A stretch of DNA of 64,000 nucleotides from Caballeronia sp. GAFFF1 (GTDB lineage Bacteria > Pseudomonadota > Gammaproteobacteria > Burkholderiales > Burkholderiaceae): the NCBI RefSeq assembly GCF_023630705.1, contig NZ_JALQEM010000036.1, forward strand, positions 62,001 through 126,000, given 5' to 3'. The notes below the pieces were generated by a model. The model saw only the letters and a program-made list of their open reading frames with translations, did no database searches and was not told the DNA's origin. Within the stretch, counting starts at the first letter, position 1. Each line of letters opens with the position of its first letter. Position numbers and translations under genes: made by a program. Shown here one piece after another: positions 43,029 through 52,348 of the stretch.

Positions 43029-43925
43029 ATGAGCAACATCCGTTTTTTGCGCACGTTCATCGCCGTGGCGCGCTACGGCTCGTTCGCCGCCGCCGCCGAG
43101 AAAGTCGCGCTGACGCAGGCGGCCGTCAGCATGCAGATGCAGTCGCTCGAAGACGACCTGAAACGGCCGCTGTTCGATCGCGTCGGGCGCACGAACCGGC
43201 TGACGAGCATCGGCAAGCAGGTCTTGCCGCAGGCGGAGCGGATCGTCGCGCTGTACGACAGCATGCGTCTCACCGGCCTCGACGATGAAATCGCCGGCTC
43301 CGTGTCGATAGGCGCGGTGGATTCGGCAATGGGCGCGCTCGCATCGGTGGTTACGGAGTTGAAAGGCCAGTACCCCCGGCTCGACGTGCGGCTTTTCACC
43401 GGCAAGGCGCTCGCGCTCGCGCCGCAAGTGGAAGCCGGCGAAATCGACGCGGCGGTGATCGTCGAAATGACCGGCAAGACGCCCGCGAGCCTAAGCTGGA
43501 CGCCGCTCTACTCGGAGCCGCTAGTCGCTATCGGCTCGTCGGCGAGCAAGGGCGCCAGCGCAGCAGAGGTGCTCGCGAGCGCGCCGTTTCTGCGCTTCGA
43601 CCGCGCGCAACGCACCGGCGCGTTGATCGACCGCGCGCTGCGGCACAACCGGCTCGCGGTGAACGAGTTCCTCGAACTGAATTCGCTGGAAGTGATTGTC
43701 GAACTCGTGCGGCAAGGCGCGGGCGTGTCGGTCGTGCCGCTGCTCGAGTACGGTTCGTGGGCAAGCGATCCCGCGCTCGCCGTGCTGCCGCTTGCGAAGA
43801 ACACGCCGCGCCGCGTCGTCGGCATGCTGGAGCGGAAGATTCATGATCGGCACGCTGTCATGCGCGTGGTGCAGGACAGCATTCGCGCGCGCTCGCACGC
43901 CGCAGACACCGCGTGCAACCCATGA
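43029..43925 (+). CDS. LysR-family transcriptional regulator
   Basis: The protein has 298 residues. The winged helix-turn-helix covers about 4-62 (FLRTFIAVARYGSFAAAAEK, then VALTQAAVSMQMQSLEDDL). The effector domain starts at AGSVSIGAVDSAMGALASVV. It diverges from the MHS transporter gene and is followed 94 bases later by an M20 amidohydrolase gene, so it probably controls one or both. Confidence 0.88.
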   Translation: MSNIRFLRTFIAVARYGSFAAAAEKVALTQAAVSMQMQSLEDDLKRPLFDRVGRTNRLTSIGKQVLPQAERIVALYDSMRLTGLDDEIAGSVSIGAVDSAMGALASVVTELKGQYPRLDVRLFTGKALALAPQVEAGEIDAAVIVEMTGKTPASLSWTPLYSEPLVAIGSSASKGASAAEVLASAPFLRFDRAQRTGALIDRALRHNRLAVNEFLELNSLEVIVELVRQGAGVSVVPLLEYGSWASDPALAVLPLAKNTPRRVVGMLERKIHDRHAVMRVVQDSIRARSHAADTACNP

Positions 43926-44019
43926 ATTTTGCTTAAGTCACGGACAAGAAATATCAGCTTTCCCTGTGAATTACGGCCGTCGACAATGCCATATTCTTCA
44001 TTCGACGCAAGAGGACAGC

Positions 44020-45213
44020 ATGCCGATCATTTCCGATATCGCAGAGGCACAGGACGAACTCAAGGCCATTCGCCGCGACATTCACGCGCATCCCGAGCTT
44101 TGCTACGAAGAAGCCCGCACTGCCGATCTCGTTGCGAGCAAGCTCGAAAGCTGGGATATCGAAGTGACGCGCGGACTCGGCAAAACAGGCGTGGTCGGCG
44201 TGTTGAGGAAAGGCACGAGCCAGCGCGCGATCGGCCTGCGCGCGGACATGGACGCCTTGCCGATTCCCGAGCTCAACACGTTCGCGCACGCGTCGAAGCA
44301 CGAGAACAAGATGCACGCGTGCGGGCACGACGGCCACACCGCGATGCTGCTCGGCGCGGCGCGCTATCTGGCGAAGCACCGCGACTTCGACGGCACCGTG
44401 GTCTTCATCTTCCAGCCTGCGGAAGAAGGCGGCGGCGGCGCGAAAGCGATGATCGACGATGGCCTCTTTAAGCAGTTCCCCGTCGATGCCGTGTTTGCGC
44501 TGCACAACTGGCCCGGCATGGCCGCAGGCAACTTCGGCGCACGCGTGGGTGCGACGCAGGCATCGAGCAACGAGTTCGAGATCCGCATCGAAGGCGTGGG
44601 CGCGCATGCCGCGATTCCGCACGATGGCGTCGACCCCGTCTTCACCGCGTTGCAGATCGGCACGGGCTTGCAGAGCATCGTCACGCGCAACAAGCGGCCC
44701 ATCGACGCCGCCGTGCTCTCCATCACCAAGATGGAAGCGGGCCATGCGGTGAATGCCATTCCGACGACCGCGACGCTCGCCGGCACGGTGCGCACGTTCT
44801 CCGTCGAAGTGCTCGACCTGATCGAGACGCGCATGAAGGAGATCGTGACGGCGACGGCGGCGGCGTACCGATGCAAGGTCGAAGTGAACTTCGTGCGCAA
44901 CTATCCGCCGACCGTGAACACGGAAGCCGAAACGCAGTTCGCGCTCGGCGTCATGCAGGAAGTCGCGGGCGCGGATCACGTGAACACGAACGTCGATCCG
45001 ACGATGGGCGCCGAAGACTTCTCGTACATGCTCCTGGAACGTCCCGGTTGCTATGGATACATCGGCAACGGACTGGGCGCGCATCGCGAGCATGGGCACG
45101 GCATCGGCCCGTGCATGCTGCACAACAGCAGCTACGACTTCAACGACGAAGTCCTGACGCTCGGATCGACGTACTGGGTCAAGCTCGTCGAGAAGTACCT
45201 CGCGCGGAGCTGA
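44020..45213 (+). CDS. M20D-family amidohydrolase (hippurate/N-acyl amino acid hydrolase type)
   Basis: The protein has 397 residues from ATG 44020, with GAGGAC upstream; the open frame begins much earlier inside the LysR gene but those residues are non-homologous. Metal-site motifs are HACGHDGHTAMLLGAARYL near 100 and FQPAEEGGGGAKAM near 130; IHAHPELCYEE is the family start and TMGAEDFSYMLLERPGCYGY the C-terminal ligand region. The enzyme should cleave an N-acyl amino acid such as hippurate. Its stop directly adjoins that of the convergent EEP gene. Confidence 0.88.
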   Translation: MPIISDIAEAQDELKAIRRDIHAHPELCYEEARTADLVASKLESWDIEVTRGLGKTGVVGVLRKGTSQRAIGLRADMDALPIPELNTFAHASKHENKMHACGHDGHTAMLLGAARYLAKHRDFDGTVVFIFQPAEEGGGGAKAMIDDGLFKQFPVDAVFALHNWPGMAAGNFGARVGATQASSNEFEIRIEGVGAHAAIPHDGVDPVFTALQIGTGLQSIVTRNKRPIDAAVLSITKMEAGHAVNAIPTTATLAGTVRTFSVEVLDLIETRMKEIVTATAAAYRCKVEVNFVRNYPPTVNTEAETQFALGVMQEVAGADHVNTNVDPTMGAEDFSYMLLERPGCYGYIGNGLGAHREHGHGIGPCMLHNSSYDFNDEVLTLGSTYWVKLVEKYLARS

Positions 45214-46086
45214 TCAACGTAGTTCCAGCCACATGGGCTGATGGTCCGATGACTGGCTCTGCTGATCCGCCTCGCAACCCACGATGCGCGGCGCAAGATC
45301 TTCGGTCACGAAGATGAAGTCGCACGCGAACGGACCGTCCGCCCATTGTTCGTGATCGTAGAGGCCGACCGTCGCGGCGCGCGGCTCGTTCGGATGCGCG
45401 TGAGACCAGGCATCGACGAAAGAGGGCGCATCGGACATCGGCTCCCGCATCGCGCGATACGCCGCGCCTTCGTAGGCGCTGTTGAAATCGCCGCAGACAA
45501 TCGCCGACATGGGGCGCGCGGTATCGGCAAACGGGCTCGCGAGCGTCTCGGCCTTCGCCGGGCGGCGCGCATGCTCGCACGCCTCGCGATGCAACTCACG
45601 CAGCCGCGCGACCTGCGCGAGACGCTGCGTTTCCGAATAGAACTCCAGATGCGTGCTGATGACGCGCAGCGGCCCGACATCCGTCTCGATGACCGCTTCG
45701 AGCGCCACGCGCAGCATCGACGGCTTCGCCGGATCGGCAGGCCACGGCAGCGAATGACGCAGCACTTGCCGCACCGGCAAGCGGCTGACAATGGCGTTGC
45801 CGAACTGCCTGCGCGCGGTGCCTGAGCCTGCGGGCGGCAAGTCCGAGCCGATTCCTTCGATGACCGTCGCGCCCGGCATGAGGCTCGCCAGTTCCGCGAA
45901 TTGATCCGCGCCGGGACCCCCCGCTAGCCCGCCCGCCTGCTGGCCTTCGTGGAAACCGCGCGTGACTTCCTGCAGGCAGAGCACGTCGAAATCGCACAGC
46001 GCTTTTGCTTCCGTGACGATCCTCGCCACATCGACGCGGCCGTCCACGCCGCGTCCCCATTGCATGTTCCAGTCGACCAGTCGCAT
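45214..46086 (-). CDS. Endonuclease/exonuclease/phosphatase (EEP) family protein
   Basis: The protein has 290 residues. The EEP metallo-hydrolase motifs are complete: RLVDWNMQWGRG, DVLCLQEVTRG, RVISTHLEFYS, IVCGDFNSAYEG and SQSSDHQPMWLEL. There is no signal peptide, so it is cytoplasmic. Substrate (nucleic acid, phosphoester or lipid headgroup) is unknown. Convergent with the M20 gene with no spacer. Confidence 0.85.
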   Translation of the reverse strand: MRLVDWNMQWGRGVDGRVDVARIVTEAKALCDFDVLCLQEVTRGFHEGQQAGGLAGGPGADQFAELASLMPGATVIEGIGSDLPPAGSGTARRQFGNAIVSRLPVRQVLRHSLPWPADPAKPSMLRVALEAVIETDVGPLRVISTHLEFYSETQRLAQVARLRELHREACEHARRPAKAETLASPFADTARPMSAIVCGDFNSAYEGAAYRAMREPMSDAPSFVDAWSHAHPNEPRAATVGLYDHEQWADGPFACDFIFVTEDLAPRIVGCEADQQSQSSDHQPMWLELR

Positions 46087-46231
46087 GTCGTGTCTCCTTC
46101 GAACGATGGATCCGGCTCGCCCGATGCGCGTGACCGCAGCATCCAGTACGCCTGACGAAACGCTGAATTTCAGACTGTCTCATAAAAGCGCGACCTACAA
46201 TTGCTGCAAACCAATAGGCAATCCTCACACT

Positions 46232-46702
46232 ATGAAAACACGCATGAACAAGCGGTTGGCCGCATTGGCGCTGATGTCGTTTGCGGTGCTCTCGCATGCG
46301 CAGCCGGCGCCTTCGCTGACGCGCGAACAACAGGCGGGGCTCGACAAGCAGGATCACGACATCGCGCAAATGGCCGATGTCATTGTGAAGATGATCGATC
46401 AGAACAAGGCGGGCGAGGTGTGGGACGCGGGGTCGGCCGTCGCGAAAAAAGTGATCTCGCGCGAGGACTTCGTGAGCAAGGTCACGCGCGACCGCGCCGC
46501 GCTCGGCACGCCGGGCATGCGCATGCCGATGGGCGTCAAGCACCTGCATTTCGACGGCACCGGCAACATGCCCGCGGGCTGGTTCATGAGCGTTTCGTTC
46601 GATACGCAGTTCAGCCAGGCGCGACAGTCGGCGCGGGAAGTGGTGACGTTTATGCTGGATCCGGACAGGGTGTGGCGGTTCGTGGGGTATTCGGTGCGGT
46701 GA
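46232..46702 (+). CDS. Secreted DUF4019-like protein
   Basis: The protein has 156 residues from ATG 46232. A Sec signal (KRLAALALMSFAVLSHAQPA, cleavage after SHA) precedes a compact domain. WDAGSAVAKKVISREDFVSK, FDTQFSQARQSAREVVTFML and the C-terminal WRFVGYSVR fit the DUF4019 pattern. Function unknown; periplasmic location predicted. Divergent from the EEP gene, convergent with the HiPIP gene. Confidence 0.75.
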   Translation: MKTRMNKRLAALALMSFAVLSHAQPAPSLTREQQAGLDKQDHDIAQMADVIVKMIDQNKAGEVWDAGSAVAKKVISREDFVSKVTRDRAALGTPGMRMPMGVKHLHFDGTGNMPAGWFMSVSFDTQFSQARQSAREVVTFMLDPDRVWRFVGYSVR

Positions 46703-46720
46703 CGGTTCGCCAGCCGCCCC

Positions 46721-47026
46721 TCACATATTCGTATAAGAAGCACACCACCCGCGCCCGGCCACCAGCTTTGCGCCGAACAGCGTGCAGCCGCCCCACGCAT
46801 CGGTGGACTTGCCCTGAAACAGCGAGCAGTTCGCGCACGCCTGATCCGTCGCGTAGTTCGGGTACTTCGCCTTGTCCACTTTCGCGGCATCTTCCTTGTA
46901 GCCGACGGCAATGGCCGCGGGATCGGTTTCGCTCAGATGCGGCGCGTCGGCGCGGGCTCGCGTGAGCCAGAGCGATGCGCCCGCGCCCGTCGTCAGAATC
47001 AGGAAGTGTCGGCGAGAGGTGGTCAT
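46721..47026 (-). CDS. High-potential iron-sulfur protein (HiPIP)
   Basis: The protein has 101 residues from the ATG complementary to 47024-47026 (MTTSRRHFLILTTGAGASLW), a twin-Arg signal with Ala-rich cleavage region (TRARADAP). The mature part has the four Cys ligands of a HiPIP 4Fe-4S cluster in ACANCSLF, GGCTLFG and GRGWCASY. HiPIPs shuttle electrons in the periplasm. The open frame upstream of this ATG is not signal-like. Confidence 0.88.
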   Translation of the reverse strand: MTTSRRHFLILTTGAGASLWLTRARADAPHLSETDPAAIAVGYKEDAAKVDKAKYPNYATDQACANCSLFQGKSTDAWGGCTLFGAKLVAGRGWCASYTNM

Positions 47027-47241
47027 AGCAAGCGAAAGTGAGGAAGGGCGATCAAGCATCTCGCACGATACGCCGACTCGCGCCGCGCCGCACGCGCGGT
47101 TCGCGAACGCGCGATCGTTTTTCTCCGGTCGCGACAACGCCGCTCAACCTTCGCGCGCGCCTGCCGTTATTCCACCCAGAACGGCAAACGTACAACACTC
47201 AACGCAGCGCCGCTGCGACCTAACTTCGAAGGAGAACGACG

Positions 47242-47361
47242 ATGACTGAAGCAGACTGGATGATGGCAGGCGTGTACCTGTTCGATTTCGTGGCTGGCGC
47301 GCTCCTTCTGAGCGCGCTCGCGCGACGCAGCCTGAGCCGGCAAAGCCAGCGCGGCCGTTAA
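47242..47361 (+). CDS. 39-residue small membrane protein
   Basis: AAGGAG lies 8 bases before ATG 47242. The product MTEADWMMAGVYLFDFVAGA continues with LLLSALARRSLSRQSQRGR: one probable membrane helix and a basic tail. Too short for family assignment. It is convergent with the OFA-partner gene. Confidence 0.5.
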   Translation: MTEADWMMAGVYLFDFVAGALLLSALARRSLSRQSQRGR

Positions 47362-47414
47362 GCGCGCCGCGAAACCGGGCGCCGGGACACGGCGTCCGGC
47401 AACGAACCGCCGCG

Positions 47415-47543
47415 TTACTTGAAGAGCTTGACTGCCTGCGCGAGGGTGTTGGTGATGCCCCACGCGAGCGGAATCAGCACGTAGAGCCAGAAAAGCAGCA
47501 ACAGGGCCTTGTTCGACGAGCCGCCCTCGTATCGATCGTTCAT
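47415..47543 (-). CDS. MFS transporter small subunit (OFA-associated)
   Basis: The product has 42 residues from the ATG complementary to 47541-47543, with AAGGAG 7 bases upstream. MNDRYEGGSSNKALLLLFWL then YVLIPLAWGITNTLAQAVKL is a single-span protein of the kind repeatedly found beside OFA-family transporters. It follows the transporter gene by 27 bases on the same strand. A helper role in stability or activity is inferred from this association. Confidence 0.7.
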   Translation of the reverse strand: MNDRYEGGSSNKALLLLFWLYVLIPLAWGITNTLAQAVKLFK

Positions 47544-47570
47544 GCGGGTCTCCTTGTGGGTCTCGTTGAT

Positions 47571-48965
47571 TCAGCCGGCCGTGGCCGCCGTGTCCATGTG
47601 ATGTCTCTCATCCACGCGCTTGATGAGAAGGTTGCATACGAAACCGATCACGAGCAGCGCCGCCATGATGTGCAGCGTCATCGTGTAAGCATCCGACTTC
47701 GGGACGCCGCGCGCCACTTCGTAGGCGCGGATGTAGTTCACGAGCACCGGACCCGCGATGCCCGCCGCTGCCCACGCGGTCAATAGACGCCCGTGAATGC
47801 CGCCGACGAACGCCGTGCCGAACATGTCCGCGAGGTAAGCCGGAATCGTGGCGAAGCCGCCGCCGTACATGGAGAGAATCACGCCGTACGCGAGCACGAA
47901 TAGCGCGATGTTGCCGGCCTGCGCGAACTGCGGCACGAGAAAGTAGAGCACCGCGCCGAGCGCGAAGAACACGAAGTAGGTGTTCTTGCGGCCGATCCAG
48001 TCCGACGCCGACGCCCACACGAAGCGTCCGCCCATGTTGAAGAGCGACAGGAGGCCGACGAAGCCGGCCGCCGCGCCCGCCGTGATCGACGACTTGAAGC
48101 TCTCCTGGATCATTACCGAGGCTTGACCGAGCACGCCGATGCCCGCCGTCACGTTCAGAAAGAGCACGAGCCACAGCAGATAGAACTGCGGCGTCTTGAG
48201 CGCCTGATCGATGTGCACGTGATTCTTCGTGATCATCTTGTTCGCAGTGGCAGGCGGCGTCCAGCCGGCCGGCTTCCAGTCCGCGGGTGGGATGCGGATT
48301 GCCAGCGCGCCGATGGTCATCGAGATGAAGTAGAGCACGCCCAGCACCACGAAGGTCTCAGCCACGCCCACGCTCGTCGCGCTCTTGAAGTAGTTCATGA
48401 GAGCGACCGAGCCGGGCGCGGCGATCATCGCGCCGCCGCCGAAGCCCATGATCGCCATGCCTGTAGCCATGCCGCGCCGGTCGGGAAACCAGCGAATGAG
48501 CGTCGATACGGGCGACACATAGCCGAGCCCCAGGCCGATGCCGCCGATCACGCCATAGCCGAGGTAAAGCAGCACGATCTGATGCAGGTACACGCCGAGC
48601 GCGGACACGAGAAAGCCGCCGCCGAAACAGCAGGCCGCGGTAAACATGGTGCGGCGCGGACCGACTTTCTCCAGCCACTTTCCCGCGAACGCCGCCGACA
48701 ACCCGAGAAACACGATGGCGAGCGAGAAGATCCAGCCGAGCGTCGTGAGCGACCAATCGTCGGGCGCGGACTGCGTGATGCCGACCACGCGCGTCAACGG
48801 CGCATTGAAGACGGAGAACGCATACGCCTGCCCGATGCAGAGATGCACGGCGAGCGCCGCGGGCGGGACCATCCAGCGCGAGAAGCCGGGCCGGGCGATG
48901 GTCGCTTCCTTGGAAAAGAAGCCATGCGGGCCGTGCGCGGCCCCTTGCTTGATGGTGCTGTTCAT
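47571..48965 (-). CDS. OFA-family (oxalate/formate antiporter-like) MFS transporter
   Basis: The protein has 464 residues from the ATG complementary to 48963-48965 (MNSTIKQGAAHGPHGFFSKE). Twelve helices are visible, with OFA-type features PPAALAVHLCIGQAYAFSVF, YGVIGGIGLGLGYVSPVSTL, WFPDRRGMATGMAIMGFGGG and YGGGFATIPAYLADMFGT. OFA members exchange oxalate, formate or other small carboxylates. No oxalyl-CoA decarboxylase or formyl-CoA transferase gene is nearby, so oxalate specificity is not supported by context. Confidence 0.85.
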   Translation of the reverse strand: MNSTIKQGAAHGPHGFFSKEATIARPGFSRWMVPPAALAVHLCIGQAYAFSVFNAPLTRVVGITQSAPDDWSLTTLGWIFSLAIVFLGLSAAFAGKWLEKVGPRRTMFTAACCFGGGFLVSALGVYLHQIVLLYLGYGVIGGIGLGLGYVSPVSTLIRWFPDRRGMATGMAIMGFGGGAMIAAPGSVALMNYFKSATSVGVAETFVVLGVLYFISMTIGALAIRIPPADWKPAGWTPPATANKMITKNHVHIDQALKTPQFYLLWLVLFLNVTAGIGVLGQASVMIQESFKSSITAGAAAGFVGLLSLFNMGGRFVWASASDWIGRKNTYFVFFALGAVLYFLVPQFAQAGNIALFVLAYGVILSMYGGGFATIPAYLADMFGTAFVGGIHGRLLTAWAAAGIAGPVLVNYIRAYEVARGVPKSDAYTMTLHIMAALLVIGFVCNLLIKRVDERHHMDTAATAG

Positions 48966-49209
48966 CGTGGTCTCCGTGGCGCGCCGGTCGCGAGACATCT
49001 AGCGTGGCGCGCTCGTCTTTACTTTGTCGTGGGCTGTGCACGGTACGACGCACCACTGTCCGTTCCGGAAAAGATGCGATGGAACGACATATAGGCGCGA
49101 CATTCCGTCACGGCTGCGCATGACGTTAGACAAGAGCGATGCGCTTTGCAATATGAACCGGGCCGCCATAAGCGTTTGCCCCAACCCGCATGTGGACACG
49201 CGTGAGACG

Positions 49210-49995
49210 TCACCAGCGCGGCGGTCGCTTCTCGATGAACGCCTGCGTGCCTTCGAGCGCGGACTCGTCCATCATGTTGCAGGCCATCGTCTCGGCGGCG
49301 AGCGCGTACGCGGCTTCGATGCCTGATTCGAGCTGCCGGTAGAAAAGCAGCTTGCCCGCCGCGACGGCTTCGCGCGGCTTGCGTGCGATGCTCGCTGCAA
49401 GCGCGCGCACGGCGTCATCGAGTTCGTTCGGCGACGCGACGCGATTCACGAGGCCACGCTCGCATGCGGTCCGCGCATCGATGAAGTCGCCGGTGACGAG
49501 CATCTCGAACGCGGCCTTGCGCGAGACGTTGCGCGAGAGCGGCACGCTCGGCGTCGCGCAGAAAAGCCCCAGATTCACGCCGGATACCGCGAAGCGCGCT
49601 TCGTCGGATGCGACCGCGAGATCGCACATCGCGACGAGCTGACAGCCCGCCGCCGTCGCAATGCCATGCACCCGCGCAATGACCGGCTGCGGCATGCGCT
49701 GAATCGTCATCATCATGCGCGAGCAGCGTGCGAAAAGCTTGCGATAGTAGGAAAGCGACGGCGTTGCGCGCATTTCCTTCAGATCGTGGCCCGCGCAGAA
49801 CGCGCGCCCCGCGCCCGCGATGACGACCACGCGCGCGTCGGATCGAGCGATGCGATTTAGTTCGGTGTCCAATGCATCGAGCATGGACTCGGAGAGCGCA
49901 TTGAACGCACTCGGGCGGTTCATCGTGACCGACACCGCGCCTTCTACGCCATATGCGTCGTGTTCGACGTGGACGAGTGTTTCCGTATCGCTCAT
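49210..49995 (-). CDS. Enoyl-CoA hydratase/isomerase (ECHDC3-like)
   Basis: The protein has 261 residues from the ATG complementary to 49993-49995; GGAG lies at the end of the upstream ligase gene. Crotonase motifs are AGAGRAFCAGHDLKEM, VIARVHGIATAAGCQLVAMC and FAVSGVNLGLFCATPSVPLS. The GVNLGLFC segment and the absence of the usual catalytic Glu there resemble the ECHDC3 subgroup, so true hydratase activity is uncertain. Thirteen bases separate it from the acyl-CoA ligase gene. Confidence 0.83.
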   Translation of the reverse strand: MSDTETLVHVEHDAYGVEGAVSVTMNRPSAFNALSESMLDALDTELNRIARSDARVVVIAGAGRAFCAGHDLKEMRATPSLSYYRKLFARCSRMMMTIQRMPQPVIARVHGIATAAGCQLVAMCDLAVASDEARFAVSGVNLGLFCATPSVPLSRNVSRKAAFEMLVTGDFIDARTACERGLVNRVASPNELDDAVRALAASIARKPREAVAAGKLLFYRQLESGIEAAYALAAETMACNMMDESALEGTQAFIEKRPPRW

Positions 49996-50008
49996 GGCGT
50001 GGGCTCCA

Positions 50009-51652
50009 TCAAACGTCGATTGCCGCGACCGAGCCCGCGCGCTTGCGCAGTTCGAACTTCTGAATCTTGCCGGTAGACGTTTTCGGCAACTCGCAGAACT
50101 CGATTGCACGCGGCACCTTGAAGCCCGCGAGCAGCGTCTTGCAGTGTGCGATCAACTCTTCGGCGCTCGCCTCTGCGCCGGCCTTCAGTTCGACGAATGC
50201 GCAGGGCGTCTCGCCCCAGCGCGCATCCGGTTTGGCGACGACCGCGACGGCGAGCACGGCGGGATGCCGATAAAGCGCGTCCTCCACTTCGATGCTCGAT
50301 ATATTCTCGCCGCCCGAGATGATGATGTCCTTGCTGCGATCCTTGATGCGCACATAGCCGTCCGGATACGCGACGGCCAGATCGCCGGTATGAAACCAGC
50401 CGCCTCGGAACGCTTCTTCGGTCGCGCTCGCGTTCTTCAGATAGCCTTTCATCGTGATGTTGCCGCGAAACATGATCTCGCCGATGCTTTCGCCGTCAGC
50501 GGGAACCGGCTCCATCGTCAGCGGATCGCGCACGCTGACCGCATCCTGCAAGTGGTATCGCACGCCCTGACGCGCATTGAGCTTCGCGCGTTCGCCGATA
50601 TCGAGCGCGCTCCATTCGGCCTGTTGCGCGCAGACGGTCGCGGGTCCGTAGACTTCGGTGAGACCGTACACATGCGTCAGTTCGAAGCCGAGCCGCTCCA
50701 TGCCTTCGATCATCGCGGCGGGCGGCGCGGCGCCCGCGACCATCGCGTGAACCTTCTGCGTGATGCCGGCCTTCATGTCGTCCGGCGCATTGACGAGCAG
50801 GTTCTGCACAATGGGCGCGCCGCAATAATGCGTGACGCGCTCGCTGCGGATCAGATCGAAGATCGTCCTGGCGTCGATCTTGCGCAGACACACGTTGACG
50901 CCCGCGCGCGCGGCCACCGTCCACGGAAAGCACCATCCGTTGCAATGGAACATCGGCAACGTCCAGAGATACACCGCATGCTTGGGCATGTCCCATTCGA
51001 GGATATTGCTCACCGCATTCGTGTAAGCGCCGCGATGGTGATAAACGACGCCCTTCGGATTGCCGGTGGTCCCCGACGTGTAGTTCAGGCAGATGGCGTT
51101 CCACTCGTCCGACGGCGGCAGCCATTCATACGCCGCGTCGCCACTTGCGAGCAGCGTCTCATAGTCGGTTTCGCCGATGCGTTCGCCTTCGCCGGCGTAC
51201 TGCGGGTCATCGACATCGATCACGATCAGCGGTTGCGGCACGTCCGCGAGCGCCTTCTTCACGACCGCCGAGAACTCGCGATCCACGATGACCGCCTTCG
51301 CTTCGCCGTGCGTCAGCATGAAGGCGAGCGTCGGGGCATCGAGGCGCGTGTTGAGCGTGTTGAGCACGGCGCCCGTCATCGGCACGCCGAAGTGCGCTTC
51401 GACCATCTCGGGCGTGTTCGGCAGCATGGCCGCCACCGTATCGCCCAAGCCGATGCCGCGCGAAGCCAACGCCGATGCGAGACGTCGCGTGCGCGCGTAG
51501 GTCTCGGCCCATGTGCGACGCACATCGCCATGCACGACCGCGAGCCGCGTCGGATAGACGGATGCCGCGCGTTCGATGAACGTGAGCGGCGTCAGCGCCG
51601 CGAAGTTGGCGGCGGTCCTGGGAAGGCCTTCGTCGTATTTGCCGGCGTTCAT
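50009..51652 (-). CDS. Acyl-CoA ligase (FadD/medium-chain type, ANL superfamily)
   Basis: The protein has 547 residues with GAGGAC 9 bases upstream. Adenylation motifs include the P-loop LNYTSGTTGNPKGVVYHHRG near 188-207, THVYGLTEVYGPATVC, GGWFHTGDLAVAYPDGYVRI and KDRSKDIIISGGENISSIEV, with the C-terminal Lys region PKTSTGKIQKFELRK. It activates a carboxylic acid to its CoA thioester. Co-transcribed with the crotonase gene and probably with the two GST genes upstream. Confidence 0.9.
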   Translation of the reverse strand: MNAGKYDEGLPRTAANFAALTPLTFIERAASVYPTRLAVVHGDVRRTWAETYARTRRLASALASRGIGLGDTVAAMLPNTPEMVEAHFGVPMTGAVLNTLNTRLDAPTLAFMLTHGEAKAVIVDREFSAVVKKALADVPQPLIVIDVDDPQYAGEGERIGETDYETLLASGDAAYEWLPPSDEWNAICLNYTSGTTGNPKGVVYHHRGAYTNAVSNILEWDMPKHAVYLWTLPMFHCNGWCFPWTVAARAGVNVCLRKIDARTIFDLIRSERVTHYCGAPIVQNLLVNAPDDMKAGITQKVHAMVAGAAPPAAMIEGMERLGFELTHVYGLTEVYGPATVCAQQAEWSALDIGERAKLNARQGVRYHLQDAVSVRDPLTMEPVPADGESIGEIMFRGNITMKGYLKNASATEEAFRGGWFHTGDLAVAYPDGYVRIKDRSKDIIISGGENISSIEVEDALYRHPAVLAVAVVAKPDARWGETPCAFVELKAGAEASAEELIAHCKTLLAGFKVPRAIEFCELPKTSTGKIQKFELRKRAGSVAAIDV

Positions 51653-51683
51653 GATCGTCGTCCTCGTGCGGATGCGGCGGTTA

Positions 51684-52319
51684 TCAAGCCAGATCGTCGA
51701 GCTTCACTTCGAAGCCGCGCTGCACGCCATCACGCGCGAACAGCGCTTCGTACCAACGCTTCACGTTGGGGTAATCGTCGAGCGACACTTGATGGCGCTC
51801 GTGCCGCCACGCCCAGCCGAGTATCGCGAAGTCGGCTACGGACAGCGCGCCCGCGACGTACTCCACTTCGCCGAGCCGCTTGTCGAGCACGCCGTACAGC
51901 CGGCGCGTTTCGTCGGAATAGCGTTTGAGGCCATAACGCCGGTCGCTTTCCGCTTCGACCATGCGAAAGTGATGCACCTGTCCCGGCATCGGGCCGAAGC
52001 CGCCCATCTGCCACATCAGCCATTCGAGCACCGGCACGCGCTCGCGCAGGCTCGCGGGCAGGAACTTGCCGGTCTTCTCGCCGAGATACAGCAGGATGGC
52101 GCCGGATTCGAACACGCTGATTGGCTGGCCGTCGGGACCGTCCGGATCGACGATGGCGGGAATGCGATTGTTCGGGCTGATGCGCAGAAAGTCGGGCGCG
52201 TGCTGTTCGCCCTTGGTGATGTTCACGGTTCTGACCGTATAGGGCAGTTGCGTCTCTTCGAGCGCGACGCTGATCTTGCGTCCGTTCGGCGTGTTCCACG
52301 TATGCAGTTCGATAGTCAT
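51684..52319 (-). CDS. Glutathione S-transferase, YfcG/YghU-like
   Basis: The protein has 211 residues. The thioredoxin-fold half begins MTIELHTWNTPNGRKISVAL and has NNRIPAIVDPDGPDGQPISV then FESGAILLYLGE, the usual glutathione-site Pro and Glu-Ser. MWQMGGFGPMPGQVHHF is characteristic of the YfcG/YghU (nu) group, which has disulfide reductase or peroxidase-like activity. Lies 31 bases before the ligase gene on the same strand. Confidence 0.88.
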   Translation of the reverse strand: MTIELHTWNTPNGRKISVALEETQLPYTVRTVNITKGEQHAPDFLRISPNNRIPAIVDPDGPDGQPISVFESGAILLYLGEKTGKFLPASLRERVPVLEWLMWQMGGFGPMPGQVHHFRMVEAESDRRYGLKRYSDETRRLYGVLDKRLGEVEYVAGALSVADFAILGWAWRHERHQVSLDDYPNVKRWYEALFARDGVQRGFEVKLDDLA

Positions 52320-52348
52320 GGCGGTACGGTCCAGGGTGTGATTCGCAG

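Noticed and set aside
43696..44019. N-terminal extension of the M20 amidohydrolase into the LysR gene
   Set aside because: It lies out of frame within LysR; ATG 44020 with GAGGAC upstream gives the standard family start.
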